From contig NC_134528.1 in assembly GCF_027942865.1 (NCBI RefSeq), forward strand, positions 8,365,586 to 8,429,585: a stretch of 64,000 nt of DNA. The letters are read 5' to 3'. The first letter of the stretch is position 1, and each line of letters begins with the position of its first letter. Under the pieces are notes generated by a model that was not told the DNA's origin, made no database searches, and was given only the letters and a program-made list of their open reading frames with translations. Source of the stretch: Odontesthes bonariensis (Eukaryota > Chordata > Actinopteri > Atheriniformes > Atherinopsidae). This document shows positions 10,136 to 32,600 of the stretch, in pieces. The position numbers and the translations under genes are program-made.

Positions 10136-10176
10136 GAAAACCGGAATATTTTTCCTCTGTCTCCGCTGTATCAGCC

Positions 10177-10182
10177 AATAAA
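10177..10182 (+). terminator. polyadenylation signal of IFN copy 3
   Basis: AATAAA lies 310 bp past the stop codon, at the position equivalent to 6248-6253 of copy 2. Confidence 0.65.
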
Positions 10183-10399
10183 AATGACACCTCTTACAGC
10201 CATCAGAAATTGTTTTTTTTTGTTTTTATTCCATATACATGAACTGAAGGGTGGAATTAACATTTTGTAATGGATCAGGTCAAAAACACGCAGAACAGAT
10301 TTCTATTCAATTATTTCTCATGGTTTACTGAAAATATCACCAACAGTGAAGTGCACACACCAATCTGCAGGATCAGAATTAAAAACATCAATCTAACTC

Positions 10400-10690
10400 T
10401 CTATATATAACTCTGTCTGTTATCTGTCTATCACATGAAGGATGAGTTAGTCTATTTGTCTATTAATTTATTTCTATTTATATACCTATCTATCTATTTA
10501 TTTATCTATTTATTTATTTATTTATCATGTTGTTCTTCAATGTGTGAATTTATTCTTAAATCTGCATTATGAAAATATGCTTTTTATTATATTTATCATG
10601 TTGATTAAAGATGATATCTCTTATCAGAAATATCTTTCTTGTTTTTATCCGTGTTACATAAACTAAGGCGAAGACTTTCTTTTGATTCGG
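10400..10690 (+). repeat. diverged extra copy of the IFN 3' UTR
   Basis: The words aactctgtctgttatctgtc, cacatgaaggatgagttagtc, a TATT-rich run, and later tctcttatcagaaatatctttc repeat in the same order the 3' UTR of copy 3 (9869 onward and 10185-10240), but with more differences. No exon is attached, so it is a remnant of an older tandem duplication. Confidence 0.6.
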
Positions 10691-10924
10691 TAAAATCAAA
10701 CAACAAACATGTCGACCTTAATTCAGCCCAGGTTTCTGTAATGAACTCAATAATGATAAAACTCTGTAATTAACTCCACATGGCACCTTTCAAACACAAG
10801 TGTAACCGAGATAGCTTAACAGAGGAAAAGCAAAGACTCAAACATCAACAGCCAGGGCAAAAGATTAACGTTTTAAAAAGAAAAAGTAAAGAAAAAATTA
10901 AAACAATGTAATTTTGGATCAACT

Positions 10925-11400
10925 AAAAGATCTTCAGGGAATTGATTGGACATGCAGCCACTGTGGTGGTCCAGCTTACATGTAACAAACACGAGCCAGT
11001 TTTACAGCATCAGTTTGGGAGACGATTCTCTTGATTTTGGTGGTGTTTCACAGATGAAAGGAAGCCTCTCCAGAGACTTGTTTAATGAGAGAAATAAAAG
11101 ACAAATCCTGGTCAACAATGACTCCAAGGTTCCTGACAGTAGAACACGAGTACCGATAAAGTTCTAGAGAGAGTGAGTTTCCACGGTTTTTGAGACCAAA
11201 AGCAACGGTTTCCGATTTTCTGGATTCAAAGTGGAGAGGTATAGTTCATCGAGTCTTTCTGTGTCAAAGACAAGCCTGTGGCTATAAAACCGCTCAGTTT
11301 CAAGGATTTCATTGATAAATAGAGCCGGGTGTGAACATCTGAAATCATTCTTCAGAGTCTACTGAACAGTCAACACTGAAGGAGAATAAAACACATGCAT
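10925..11400 (-). mobile_element. LINE reverse-transcriptase relic (L2-like)
   Basis: Translated on minus, the segment reads STVRNLGVIVDQDLSF, then FHL, then NTTKIKRIVSQTDAVKLARV, with an in-frame stop after FHL. This is the usual C-terminal reverse transcriptase region of fish L2-type LINEs. It is a decayed 5'-truncated fragment. The clade is assigned from memory. Confidence 0.55.
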
Positions 11401-11601
11401 TCACACAAGATTTCCTGGGTTAATTGTTACACCACTAGCTTTTCTGAACATTTTGACCCAAAAAGTTTGGTGGGATTCACTAAATATTTTGAGTGAGTTT
11501 CTACCTTTTATGGAAAAGCAACATAGCTTTTATGCTATTATATCATTATACTTTTAAAAAACGTGTGTGTGTGTTTATGTTACAAGATGAGGGTGACTTA
11601 C

Positions 11602-11880
11602 CGATGCCTTGGGCCCCTGGATGTGCAGATGAAGAGGGAGACCCACACTTTTCTCCTCTGTAGCATCCCCAGTGCTTTGTGGAATAACTAACCCTACATC
11701 ACACACTCCATCTAGAAGTCGGAGAGGAGCCTGAACTGTGCTGACTGAGAAAAAAATCAAGCAAAAAAAAAAAAAAAAAAAAGCCTTTGTGTAAAGTAAG
11801 GTTGGATGTGTCCTGGTATGCCTTTGGAGCAGGTCTGCAGTGGTTCTTTTGAAGCAAAGCGCACACACATATCATTTTCT
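11602..11880 (-). pseudogene. type I interferon, copy 4 (decayed)
   Basis: Read on minus, the order is proximal promoter-like sequence (gcgctttgcttcaaaagaac, as upstream of copies 1-3), leader-like sequence, a poly-T run, then the end of a signal peptide region (CACAGTTCAGGCTCCTCTCC), directly followed by exon 2 sequence (AGCACTGGGGATGCTACAGAGG) that ends at a GTAAGT donor at 11601. The ATG, most of exon 1 and all of intron 1 are missing, so exon 1 and exon 2 remnants are fused by deletion. No exons 3-5 were found to the left. It is a dead relic of a minus-strand copy. Confidence 0.85.
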
Positions 11881-12431
11881 TCACACACACCTGGAAGGAC
11901 ACAAAGACCATGAACTGCGGCTTTCATACACCAACAAATATGCAGCCTATAGCCTTAGATGAACTAATGCATTTGAAATAATGCCCTCAATAAGGATTGG
12001 TGCCACAGTGGGACAATGTTGCATGTAATGTGATAATAAAGCCCGAAGTGGGTTTGGAAAGGCAACAAAAGAAAACAACGTGGAATACACCTGGCCATGA
12101 AATTATGTAATTTATTATTCACTATGTGCTATATAGAAAAGTCTTGGAGTAATATGGAAACGTGAATGCAATACCCTTCAAAGGAATAAAATGTGTTGTC
12201 CTCAGTTACAATGTTTTCTAAGGGTTCAGTTTGGGTTATTTTAAGACATTTAAATCTGTTTAGAGCCTCACCTTCCTTTAAGTCTGCCTTCTGTATACAA
12301 ATACTGTTTTAAAAGAAAGGATCTATTAATTTCTATTTACTGTATACTGTGAGCAGGTATTCAATGATAAATCATCTATCATTAAAATGTCTGCGCCTAT
12401 GAATGCAGTGTCCACATAACATGCTGGAAGG

Positions 12432-12540
12432 GAAAATGAAAGAGACAACAGCCTGCGTGAGTGACGTGACAATGGCAGGCACACCCTCGTGCACTTTCAA
12501 CCTGGAATATGAAAGTAACCGCACGCAGTCTGGAAACAAT
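12432..12540 (+). promoter_or_regulatory. distal IFN upstream block, copy 4 relic
   Basis: GAAAATGAAA (12432-12441) lies about 0.6 kb upstream of the decayed copy 4, in the same relative orientation as the blocks of copies 1 and 2. Flanking words (gtgtccacata before it, caacctggaatatg after it) resemble 7949-8090. The kB-like site is not conserved. Confidence 0.4.
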
Positions 12541-14681
12541 GAGCAGGTTTGGACGATTGCTTTCCTTGGTTTTTACTTTATCTACTTATATTATTGCAAC
12601 TTGTATTGTTTGTCTGTATTTGAGGGTGATATGTTTAATGGCACAAAGCTCAGACAGAAATTAAATCAAGCTTCAGGTTTATCTTGGGTTCAAATGTCCT
12701 TGGTGGATATCGAGCCAACGTTCTTTGTGATGATGTGTTTGTTTATTCGCTTATCCGTTGATATTATTCTCGTTTTACTCTACCGCTGTGAAGCACACTG
12801 CACATCACCTGCAGTTTACATGGGAAGACTTTAATGTCCAAGAAAAAGAGAGTCCAAGTTTCGCAAAAACAAACTTCAGACTTAAAGGCTTACACAAGGT
12901 GAGTCATAAAAGTTGGAAAGAAAGAAAGAAAGAAAGGCACTTTGGCGCCCCTGTTTGCACCAAGTGAGTGTGTGTGCAAGACATTATACGTAAATCAGTG
13001 TATTCCAAGGCTATGGTTGCATAAAAACGGACAGCCTTCCCCTTCCCCCCCATTTCCCCCAAGTCCTCGACCTTTGAGATGAACAAGCAAACAAGTAAAC
13101 AAACAAATGAACAATAGGTTATTCTGATTTATAATTAGAAAGAATTAACGGAATTTGTTATTGCTGGGGTAATTTAGAAGTTGGAGAGAGTGTGATTGAA
13201 TTCTTTTCGCGCTGTGTTGTCAATCTGTCAGTGGAAGACACGAAGTCCTCACGTCAGCAGATGAAGAAACAACAACACGGCTCAATAGAGGTGCTGCATC
13301 CACTGTTGCTCGTATATATAACTGTCACTTCCAACTTCCACTACGGCGCCGCTGTTTCTGCTCTGGTAAATGGTGTTAATTCAGGTAGTATCGACACAAA
13401 TATACTGCTTTCATGTCAAAGTATATGTATGAAAGATGGGGCCAGTGATTGTTCCTCTTTAATCAGATATAAAGCTCAAATAACGCTGCTCACACTAGTA
13501 TTTTCTGTGTGTTACAAATTGAGAAAAGGTACAGAGCAGCTTGTGCTATGAGAATATAAGTGAAATGGCAGCAAATGAGCAGAGCAAGCATGAAACTGAC
13601 AAATATGTTTATTGTCCGTAAATTGTCGGGAGATGTCACTTTTACTATATTTAAGTTGGAACTTGAATGCATCATGTGTCTTTATGACTTCCCGTGATGC
13701 ACCAGTCTTCAGTTGGACTCGCTTGTTGTTGCTAATTTTGTGTTATTTGGATGTTTTGGGGGGTTCTTGATGCAGAAGCAATGGAGAGCGACTGTACGGA
13801 CTGACTTATATTAACTGAATTTACACAAATTCACTGACAACACTTGCTTTATTTTGGACGTTAAAGACAGGTTAGCTAGCCTGTTTCGGTAAGTATGCTA
13901 ACTATGTGATAAACTAACAGAGTGCAGGTTAGCTGATAATGCCACATTAAGGCTTTAAGTAATCGCGTGCATCTTGTTCTGATCCTCTAAGATACATGTT
14001 ATGTAAGTCGTGGGGTTTTCACAGCCTATTTTTGTTTTCTGTGTGTAATATCACCATGAATGTGTTGTCTCTGATCGGGATCAATGCACACACTCGTACC
14101 CAAGACAGAAGATGACATCTAAACTGGCAATTTAATAACATGTACATTAGTTGTAGAGACGAGAAATGATTTTAGACAAACTGTGAGTGGTTGTGAATTA
14201 AACTTGGAAGATGCAAAGAGTGTGCCACTGTAGGCTAACATTTAGTTAAGCCTATAGTTGGCTATAGTTTGGCGTTAGCGGTATTAAAAGTTGTTCTATC
14301 TATGTGTGATGATTAGTGGAAAACCTGTAGTTTAACTCCTGATTTGCTCTGACAGAGCTTGTTTTTTTATGGGGAAGTTGATTCTGAACCATTTGTAGCT
14401 ACTTCCTCGCAGACACCCTCTTTAATCAGTGCCTCACATGACTCATTTGCTAAGTGGTTACTCACAGAAACCATGAAAAAGCAAATATCTCACAGTGGAG
14501 AGTCTCGTGATGAGGAAAGATATAAGGCTTTGTTGGTTACCTGAAGTGAAGAAGCTGCAAATGCCATTTGTGAAGTGGAACAGATGAAACCAGGGCTGTT
14601 TATTTCTTTTCCTAACCCAAGAGTAATTCTTTGTGTGTTTGTCAGCGTGCAATGTGGGAGTAAACCTTCCCAAGAGGTGCC
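12541..14681. other. intergenic to the plekhm1 start; possible 5' UTR exon
   Basis: No coding exon is recognised. A possible noncoding first exon of plekhm1 ends at a GTAAGT donor at 13889. This is suggested only by that donor and by its place upstream of the gene. Open reading frames here (for example 12403-12834 and 13192-13551) show no family features. Confidence 0.35.
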
Positions 14682-26600
<11,919 letters not shown>

Positions 26601-27440
26601 GCGCTGCAGCCCATCACCAAGGTCGCCTCATTCAGGAAGCTGGACGACTGCTGATGGACAGAAAAGTAAAACAATGTCTTACACGTGAAGTCACCTCAAG
26701 TGCAATTAGGATTGCAATTGGCCTGCCCGAACAGACTTTTAGTGCTTCTGAAAGGAAGAGAATGGGCTAACAGCCTCAGTGCTACAGCAGCTAAACCGTC
26801 GCACTAATTTAGAGGCAAACACACTGACATAATGCAGCCAAATGTTACTGACGAGTGATCTTAATACCTCTGTGAATTCTCATTCAGCCACACCATCAAC
26901 ACAAGGACGCGATGGGGGTTTACGGCTGCTGCCAAGAATTGCATCCCAACACATTTTTACAGTTTTTTTTTTTTTTTTTTTTTTTTTTTCCGTCTTGTGT
27001 CAAATAGAATATTTTTAACCATCAAGTTTACCAGACGACGCTCTGCATTTGTGCGAGTTTGAACATTCAAAACAACGAACGCAGTTCATGAAATGTACTA
27101 ATTACCAGGATTCATATTGTGCCTTCTCCTTGATTTGAGCTTTACACCATTTTCTCACGATGTATCACCGTTTTAGGGCCAAAATGCATTACATATCTAT
27201 TTTAAATGATCAGTACCATAAAAATGAATTACACTGATGCTTTAGATGTTTGGATTTAGTGTAAATGTGAAATCTTTGTGGAATGTCTTTGTTTTTGAAG
27301 CCGACAAATGGGCTCTGAAATGCTGTACAGCAGTTTCAGAGGAAATTTAAAAGAATATTTGTTATGCTGCTTGTGTGTTGAGACACACTGAAATGATTCA
27401 TAGATTTACAAATTACGAATAAACGTGTTTGCATTAAGAT
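26601..27440 (+). other. probable 3' UTR of plekhm1
   Basis: Sequence after the TGA at 26598-26600 runs to an AATAAA at 27418-27423. A second candidate AATAAA is near 27855. A 29-bp T run lies inside, near 26961. UTR extent is inferred from the signals only. Confidence 0.5.
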
Positions 27441-29698
27441 TTGGGGGTGAATTATTGGATTTCGGTGAATCTGAAATCAAGATATATTTTGCTTATTTGC
27501 ACTTAGCTATGACTGTTAAATGGATATTTCAGCTAGAATGTAGCTGTTGTATCTCCTCCCACACGAAGTGGTCCCTAATCTAACAAACCATGATATTCTC
27601 TTGAAGGAATTTCTCAGTTTTATTTTCAGCTCTTGGATTGTTGATTTTAATGAGTTTGGTGAGCAGAATAATCAGAACATTTATGCTTCCTTGGAGCTGC
27701 CACGAACATTGATTGACAAATGTTTACTTGTCGAGATCATTTTGATACATATGCACAACATATCATGCAAGAGAACCATTCTGAATTCTGCAGTACTGTT
27801 ATTCTGGGTTTGTATTTATTTCATCCTCTGTGTGATGTATAAATGGCCATACTGAAATAAATATCAGTGTGAGTTGGATTTTGTTCTTTTTTTAATTTCT
27901 TATTTAAGGGTCCAGGCTTGTTCTCACCATCGAACACGGACATTTTCACATGTGGAGATGAACCTGCCTTTAAAAGCAGCCCGTAGAGTCCGAGCTGCGT
28001 GCTGTAATCTGACAGGAGTGAGAGTCCAGCAGAGGGTAGTTCTAAAAGGAAAGTCAATGAAACCTACCGAGTAGAAAGGAAGTGAAACCAGGATTCACTT
28101 CTAAACCGTCAGCCGCTTTGATTGTTCACTCGTTCTCTTTCAGCAGCAGTGGATAAGAAAAATGCAGATAATTCAGTATTTCCATTTTATGCTCCATTAT
28201 GACTTCCCTTGACTACATTTCAGAGGAATATATTGGACTTTCTTGTCTACCTTAACTTATCTGACAGCTTTAGTTACTTTTAAGATGAAGATTTTTTACA
28301 ACTGATCACAAAAAGTTAGTGGTTAAACCAGAGATTTTCACTTTGGCCTCAGATTTCCTACAGAAATCTCTATACATTTTACCATTTTTATGAAAAACTA
28401 CATCCACAGATGCAGGTTAAAGGTCCGTCCTGCAGAGAAGAAGCCATATGTGAACGTGATCCAGAAACACTGCCGTCTACTCTGGACCAAAGCTGATTTA
28501 AAATGGACTGAGACAAAGATGCAAAGGATGATCCAGCTTGTTATCAGCACTCGGCTCAAAAGCCTGTATATCTGATGGTATGGGGGGGGCTGCATCTGTT
28601 CCAACAGCATGGCTTCATAGAAGAGTCTGGGTGCTTTTCACCAATTAAAAGATTCTGAGCATCATGAAACACAAAATATAACGAAAAAAAAAAAGACCCA
28701 GGACTGCTGAGCAGCTAGAATCCTCTATCAGACAAGAATGGGACAACATTCCTCTCCCAAAGGTCCAACAGCTGCTCTCCTCAGTTCCAGATGTTTACAG
28801 ACTGTTGTTAAAAGAAGAGGGGATGCTACACAGTGGGAAACATGGACCTGTCACAACTTTTATTGAGATGCGTTGCTGCCATCAGCTTTTATTTATTTAC
28901 AGTAAATGGTAAAATATCTCCATTTCAACATTTGATACATTTTTTCTATTAAATTATAAATAAAATACTGATTTATGAGACTTGCAAAATAAATCCGTTT
29001 TATCCGGTAACGTGGTTGAGTTGTCCGTAAATTGCAAGTTTAGCCTTTTAGAACATTTTGCCGTCGGAGTAGACAAAATATTTTTTTTAAATGTCTCTCA
29101 TGAAGCAAAGTTTTCTTTGAACTTATTGTCACTTTGAACTGATTTGTTGCCTTCCAACAGGCTTCATGCACAGTAGAGAGGAGCTTATGGTCCTGATGGA
29201 TGATTTTCCATCAAAAGGAGCAACAAGAAAAGTCACAGGTGTGGCTGATTATCTCTAATCAGATTTATATATAATGTTAATTGTGTTTTTTCACCTGTGT
29301 CACCGGTTGTTAACATGTAGAAATTAAGTGTAATTATTAAGCAGAGAACAAGTAATTATATATATATATATACTTGGCTTCAGAGCAGATAAATATGATT
29401 TAAACTCTTAATTCTAAATGAATACAAGGGCTCCCTCCCTCTGTGGCTCGTGGGTTGCACGCAGAGGTGAATTTGCTGATGGGAGGAGTAAGTAGGGACA
29501 GCTGCTTGAAAAACACGTTTGACAAACTCTCCAATCCAGTTGGCTCTCCTCTCCCAGTGGGACCGACAGCCCGGTGCGTGCTTTTGAGGCATTTCTGCGT
29601 TCCTCCCTGCATCGACCCGCGCCTCAGGTGAAGGTTGTCCGGATTTGAGCGCAGACACTCAGGCAGGCAGGCGGACGGTCAGAGCCCGAGCGGTGGGG
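27441..29698. other. intergenic between plekhm1 and the kelch gene
   Basis: It holds the Tc1/mariner relic at about 28375-28990. The last 250 bp, which are more GC-rich (from about 29430), are probably promoter and 5' UTR of the kelch gene. Nothing else was recognised. Confidence 0.5.
28375..28990 (+). mobile_element. Tc1/mariner transposase relic
   Basis: Pieces of a Tc1-type transposase gene appear in order: VIQKHCRLLWTKADLKWTET, then a segment like SLMVWG, then the C-terminal part (DNIPLPKVQQLLSSVPDVYRL, then KRRGDATQW-like). The catalytic middle is deleted and the frame is broken. The 3' tail resembles a known fish family that ends with AT-rich sequence. Confidence 0.65.
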
Positions 29699-32600
29699 AT
29701 GGATGCGGCTCTGGTGAGCCGGCTGGAGAGGAGCAGCCACTCGGCGTTCATCCACAACAACACGCTGTATGTGTGGGGAGGTTACCAGGTGAGCCGAGTC
29801 TGTGCGTGATTACACCAGAGCAGGCAGATCTGCAGGAGCCATGGCACATAAACAAGCCGACCAGATGTGTATTTATTAGAAGATATCCAAGCGAATGCCT
29901 GAGATGACTCCACTCCAAACCTACCCAAGCACCTAGGCTTTAAATACGCATGCACGTTTGTATTTAAATATTTATTGTTTAAAAAGGGTAACTAAAGGCG
30001 CACTCTTCTAATCTGGAACCTTGGTCTTTATCTTTCTGAGAAAAATCCTCTCCAGTGAGTGCGCCTTGACAGGAAAACATCTCTAAACATTTTTTTTTTA
30101 ATTTCTTTTTGCAACCACATTTTAGCTGTGGGCACGGTATCTTTACGTACGAGCACAAAAACAAGTCGGATGCTTGCAGAATGTTGAAACTTCTTACAGA
30201 TTTGTGTTTTCAGCCACCAAAATACCAGCTCTAATCTGAAAGAAAAAAAAAACAAACCAACTTGTTTTTCAAGTTTTTGCTAAAAATGGGCAGTTTTTGT
30301 CTCATCTGCTCTTCATTTCCTTGCAGGTAGTTGCCGGACAGGATGTCATCCTACCCAGTGATGAGCTATGGCTCTGTGATTTAGACAGTGGGACCTGGTA
30401 AGATACAAGGCTGTTTATCAGCTGAGCTTAACCCCGTGTCAGCCTGACATTGAAGCTATGAATGCGGGGCAGGAGCATGTCTGTTCTGATTTTAAAAAGC
30501 TGTGGCCTAGTGGTTAGGGAGGTGGACTTAATATCAGAGGGTTGCAAGTTCAAGTCCCGCCATTACCTCTCCCTACACCTCTACTCATGGCTGAAGTGCC
30601 CTTGAGCAAGGCACCTAACCCCACATTGCTCCAGGGCCTGTAACCAATACCCTGTATCTAAATAGATGTAAGTCGCTTTGGATAAAAAGCGTCAGCTAAG
30701 TGTAATGTAAAAACTCCTTCTTCAAAAATGTGACAAAGATAAAGTGACTGCACAGGCTTGGTTAAGAATGTGTGGTGAGCTCGTTTGGAGTATTCTGGAT
30801 CAGAAGGTGTGCAAACAGCTCTGGTGTTTGGCTGAAACTACAACCAGCCCTCGCCAATCATTACTTCACAAATATGTCTTTATGATTTTATAAGTGTTAA
30901 ACTCACTCTGTTACTCTTTTGGTTTTGGGACTTTTCTTGTAAAACAGGGAGCGGCAGGAGCTCACCGGTGAAGTCCCCCCAGACTTGTCAGGCTTCTGTG
31001 GATCTAATATCAAGAGCATGTTCTACATCTTTGGCGGGTGTGACGATTCTGAATACTCAAACCAGGTGAGAATCCATGGACCGACACAAGTTGGACTCAG
31101 TCACAGATATTATTAGTTTTTTTTTTTTTTTTTATTTAATTTTCATGCTTTCAAGGGCTAAATTGCTGCTGTGATGGTAAATTTTTCTGTTGTAATTTCC
31201 TAAACCTTGAGATGCACTGTTGGCTGTAAATGCACATGGCCGCTTTGAACAAGTTCAAACCCAAAGGTCCAATCCCAGTTCCTCTCCTTTGCCCCACCAC
31301 TTAACTCTACCCCTCTGTTTCACAGAGATAAGGTCCCATTTTTATTTTGAGGGCCATCAAAATGACCAAGGATGCAGCAAATGATGACATGATCCTCAAA
31401 AGAAAAGGGGCAAGGTGGTCCAAAACTTAGGGTGGGGCTGATTAGCAGGGCCAAGGGTGGAACTGGGAGTGGGCCAAAGCAGCATGTTGGAAAAAGAGCT
31501 GAATCTTTTTTTTTATGTCCAAATGTATTGTATTATTTTAGCAAGATATGCATAATCCACTTCATGTAAACTGGTGATCAAACTTGTGAAATGGATGAAA
31601 AATCTTAAAGGGTTTAAAATAATTTCAGTCATGCTAGCAGACGCTCTTGTTGCTAATTTTTCCACCACTTTGATGCAAACTGGAGTATCTCGACATCTGT
31701 CAAAATGCCATAATATTCTCCTAATCTGAATTTTTATTACACACCTGAGATGCTCTGATTTGTGACCAAATGCTTGCTAAACTGACATTCTTGTTGCCAT
31801 CGGCTGTAGTTTTTGGTTAGTGTTTCGCAGCAAATTTTTAGCACACAAAGACTAAAGCTCGTGATGACGGCAAATATTATACTTTAATTTAGTGTCCATA
31901 CGCCCTCACACAGCCATAAACATCTGTATAAATGTACTTACTGCCATCCTTCAGCAGAAGTGCGTTAGTCCTCGAGTCGCTTTGGAAGCCTCTCCTTTCA
32001 CCCACAAACCTTCAACTTTTTCTACATAACAACTTGAGGAGGGGCTTGGTTCTCTTTCTGGTTCTTTATACGCGTCCATGTTTTCGACTGACGTGAGAGG
32101 AGAAATTGCACCTTGAATCCATCCCAAGAAGTTGTGTCAGGAATGCTTCTGGAATTTCTAATTCGGCACAAACTTTCAGCCGGACTCGAAGGTTAACCGA
32201 CTAAATTTTCAACAGTCAAAAGTCAGGGTGATCTCTCAAGGTTTTTAGAATTAAAGCAAATCACTCTGGAAAAAAACAAAACCAATTTCAGGCAATTCAA
32301 CATCATTAATCAGAATAGGAAGGAGAGGTTGTGACTTAATTTCAGATTTGGCTGAATCGTAAATTTGATGTTTATCTCACCAACTTTGAAACAATTGTAG
32401 ACACATTTTGTGTTTTTTGTCTTATGGATTGACATGAACTTAAACTGCGATTTGAAAGCGGCGTATAAGAGGGAGGTGGCAGTTCTAGTCTGTCCTAAGT
32501 GAAGGACAATGAATACCACTGAAGCATATCAAATGGAAGTGTTTCTCCTTTAATTTAAACGTGCATTTGTACTGTCTGAAAAATGTAATGCAAACCGGCT

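Larger units (their letters stand above)
8708..10393 (+). repeat. right arm of the interferon inverted repeat
   Basis: This is the reverse complement of 6044-7598. It spans the promoter, all of IFN copy 3 and its 3' UTR. It contains about 110-130 extra AT-rich bases around 9912-10022, bounded by a repeated ttatctgtccgtcacatgaa word, so a small tandem duplication in the UTR explains the length difference. Confidence 0.9.

Noticed and set aside
12403-12834. 143-codon open stretch beside the copy 4 distal block
   Set aside because: No family motif, no splice context and low-complexity hydrophobic composition. It overlaps the ISRE-like block and is most likely chance.
13192-13551. 119-codon open stretch with a nearby TATA-like word
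   Set aside because: No recognisable domain and no supporting exon structure.
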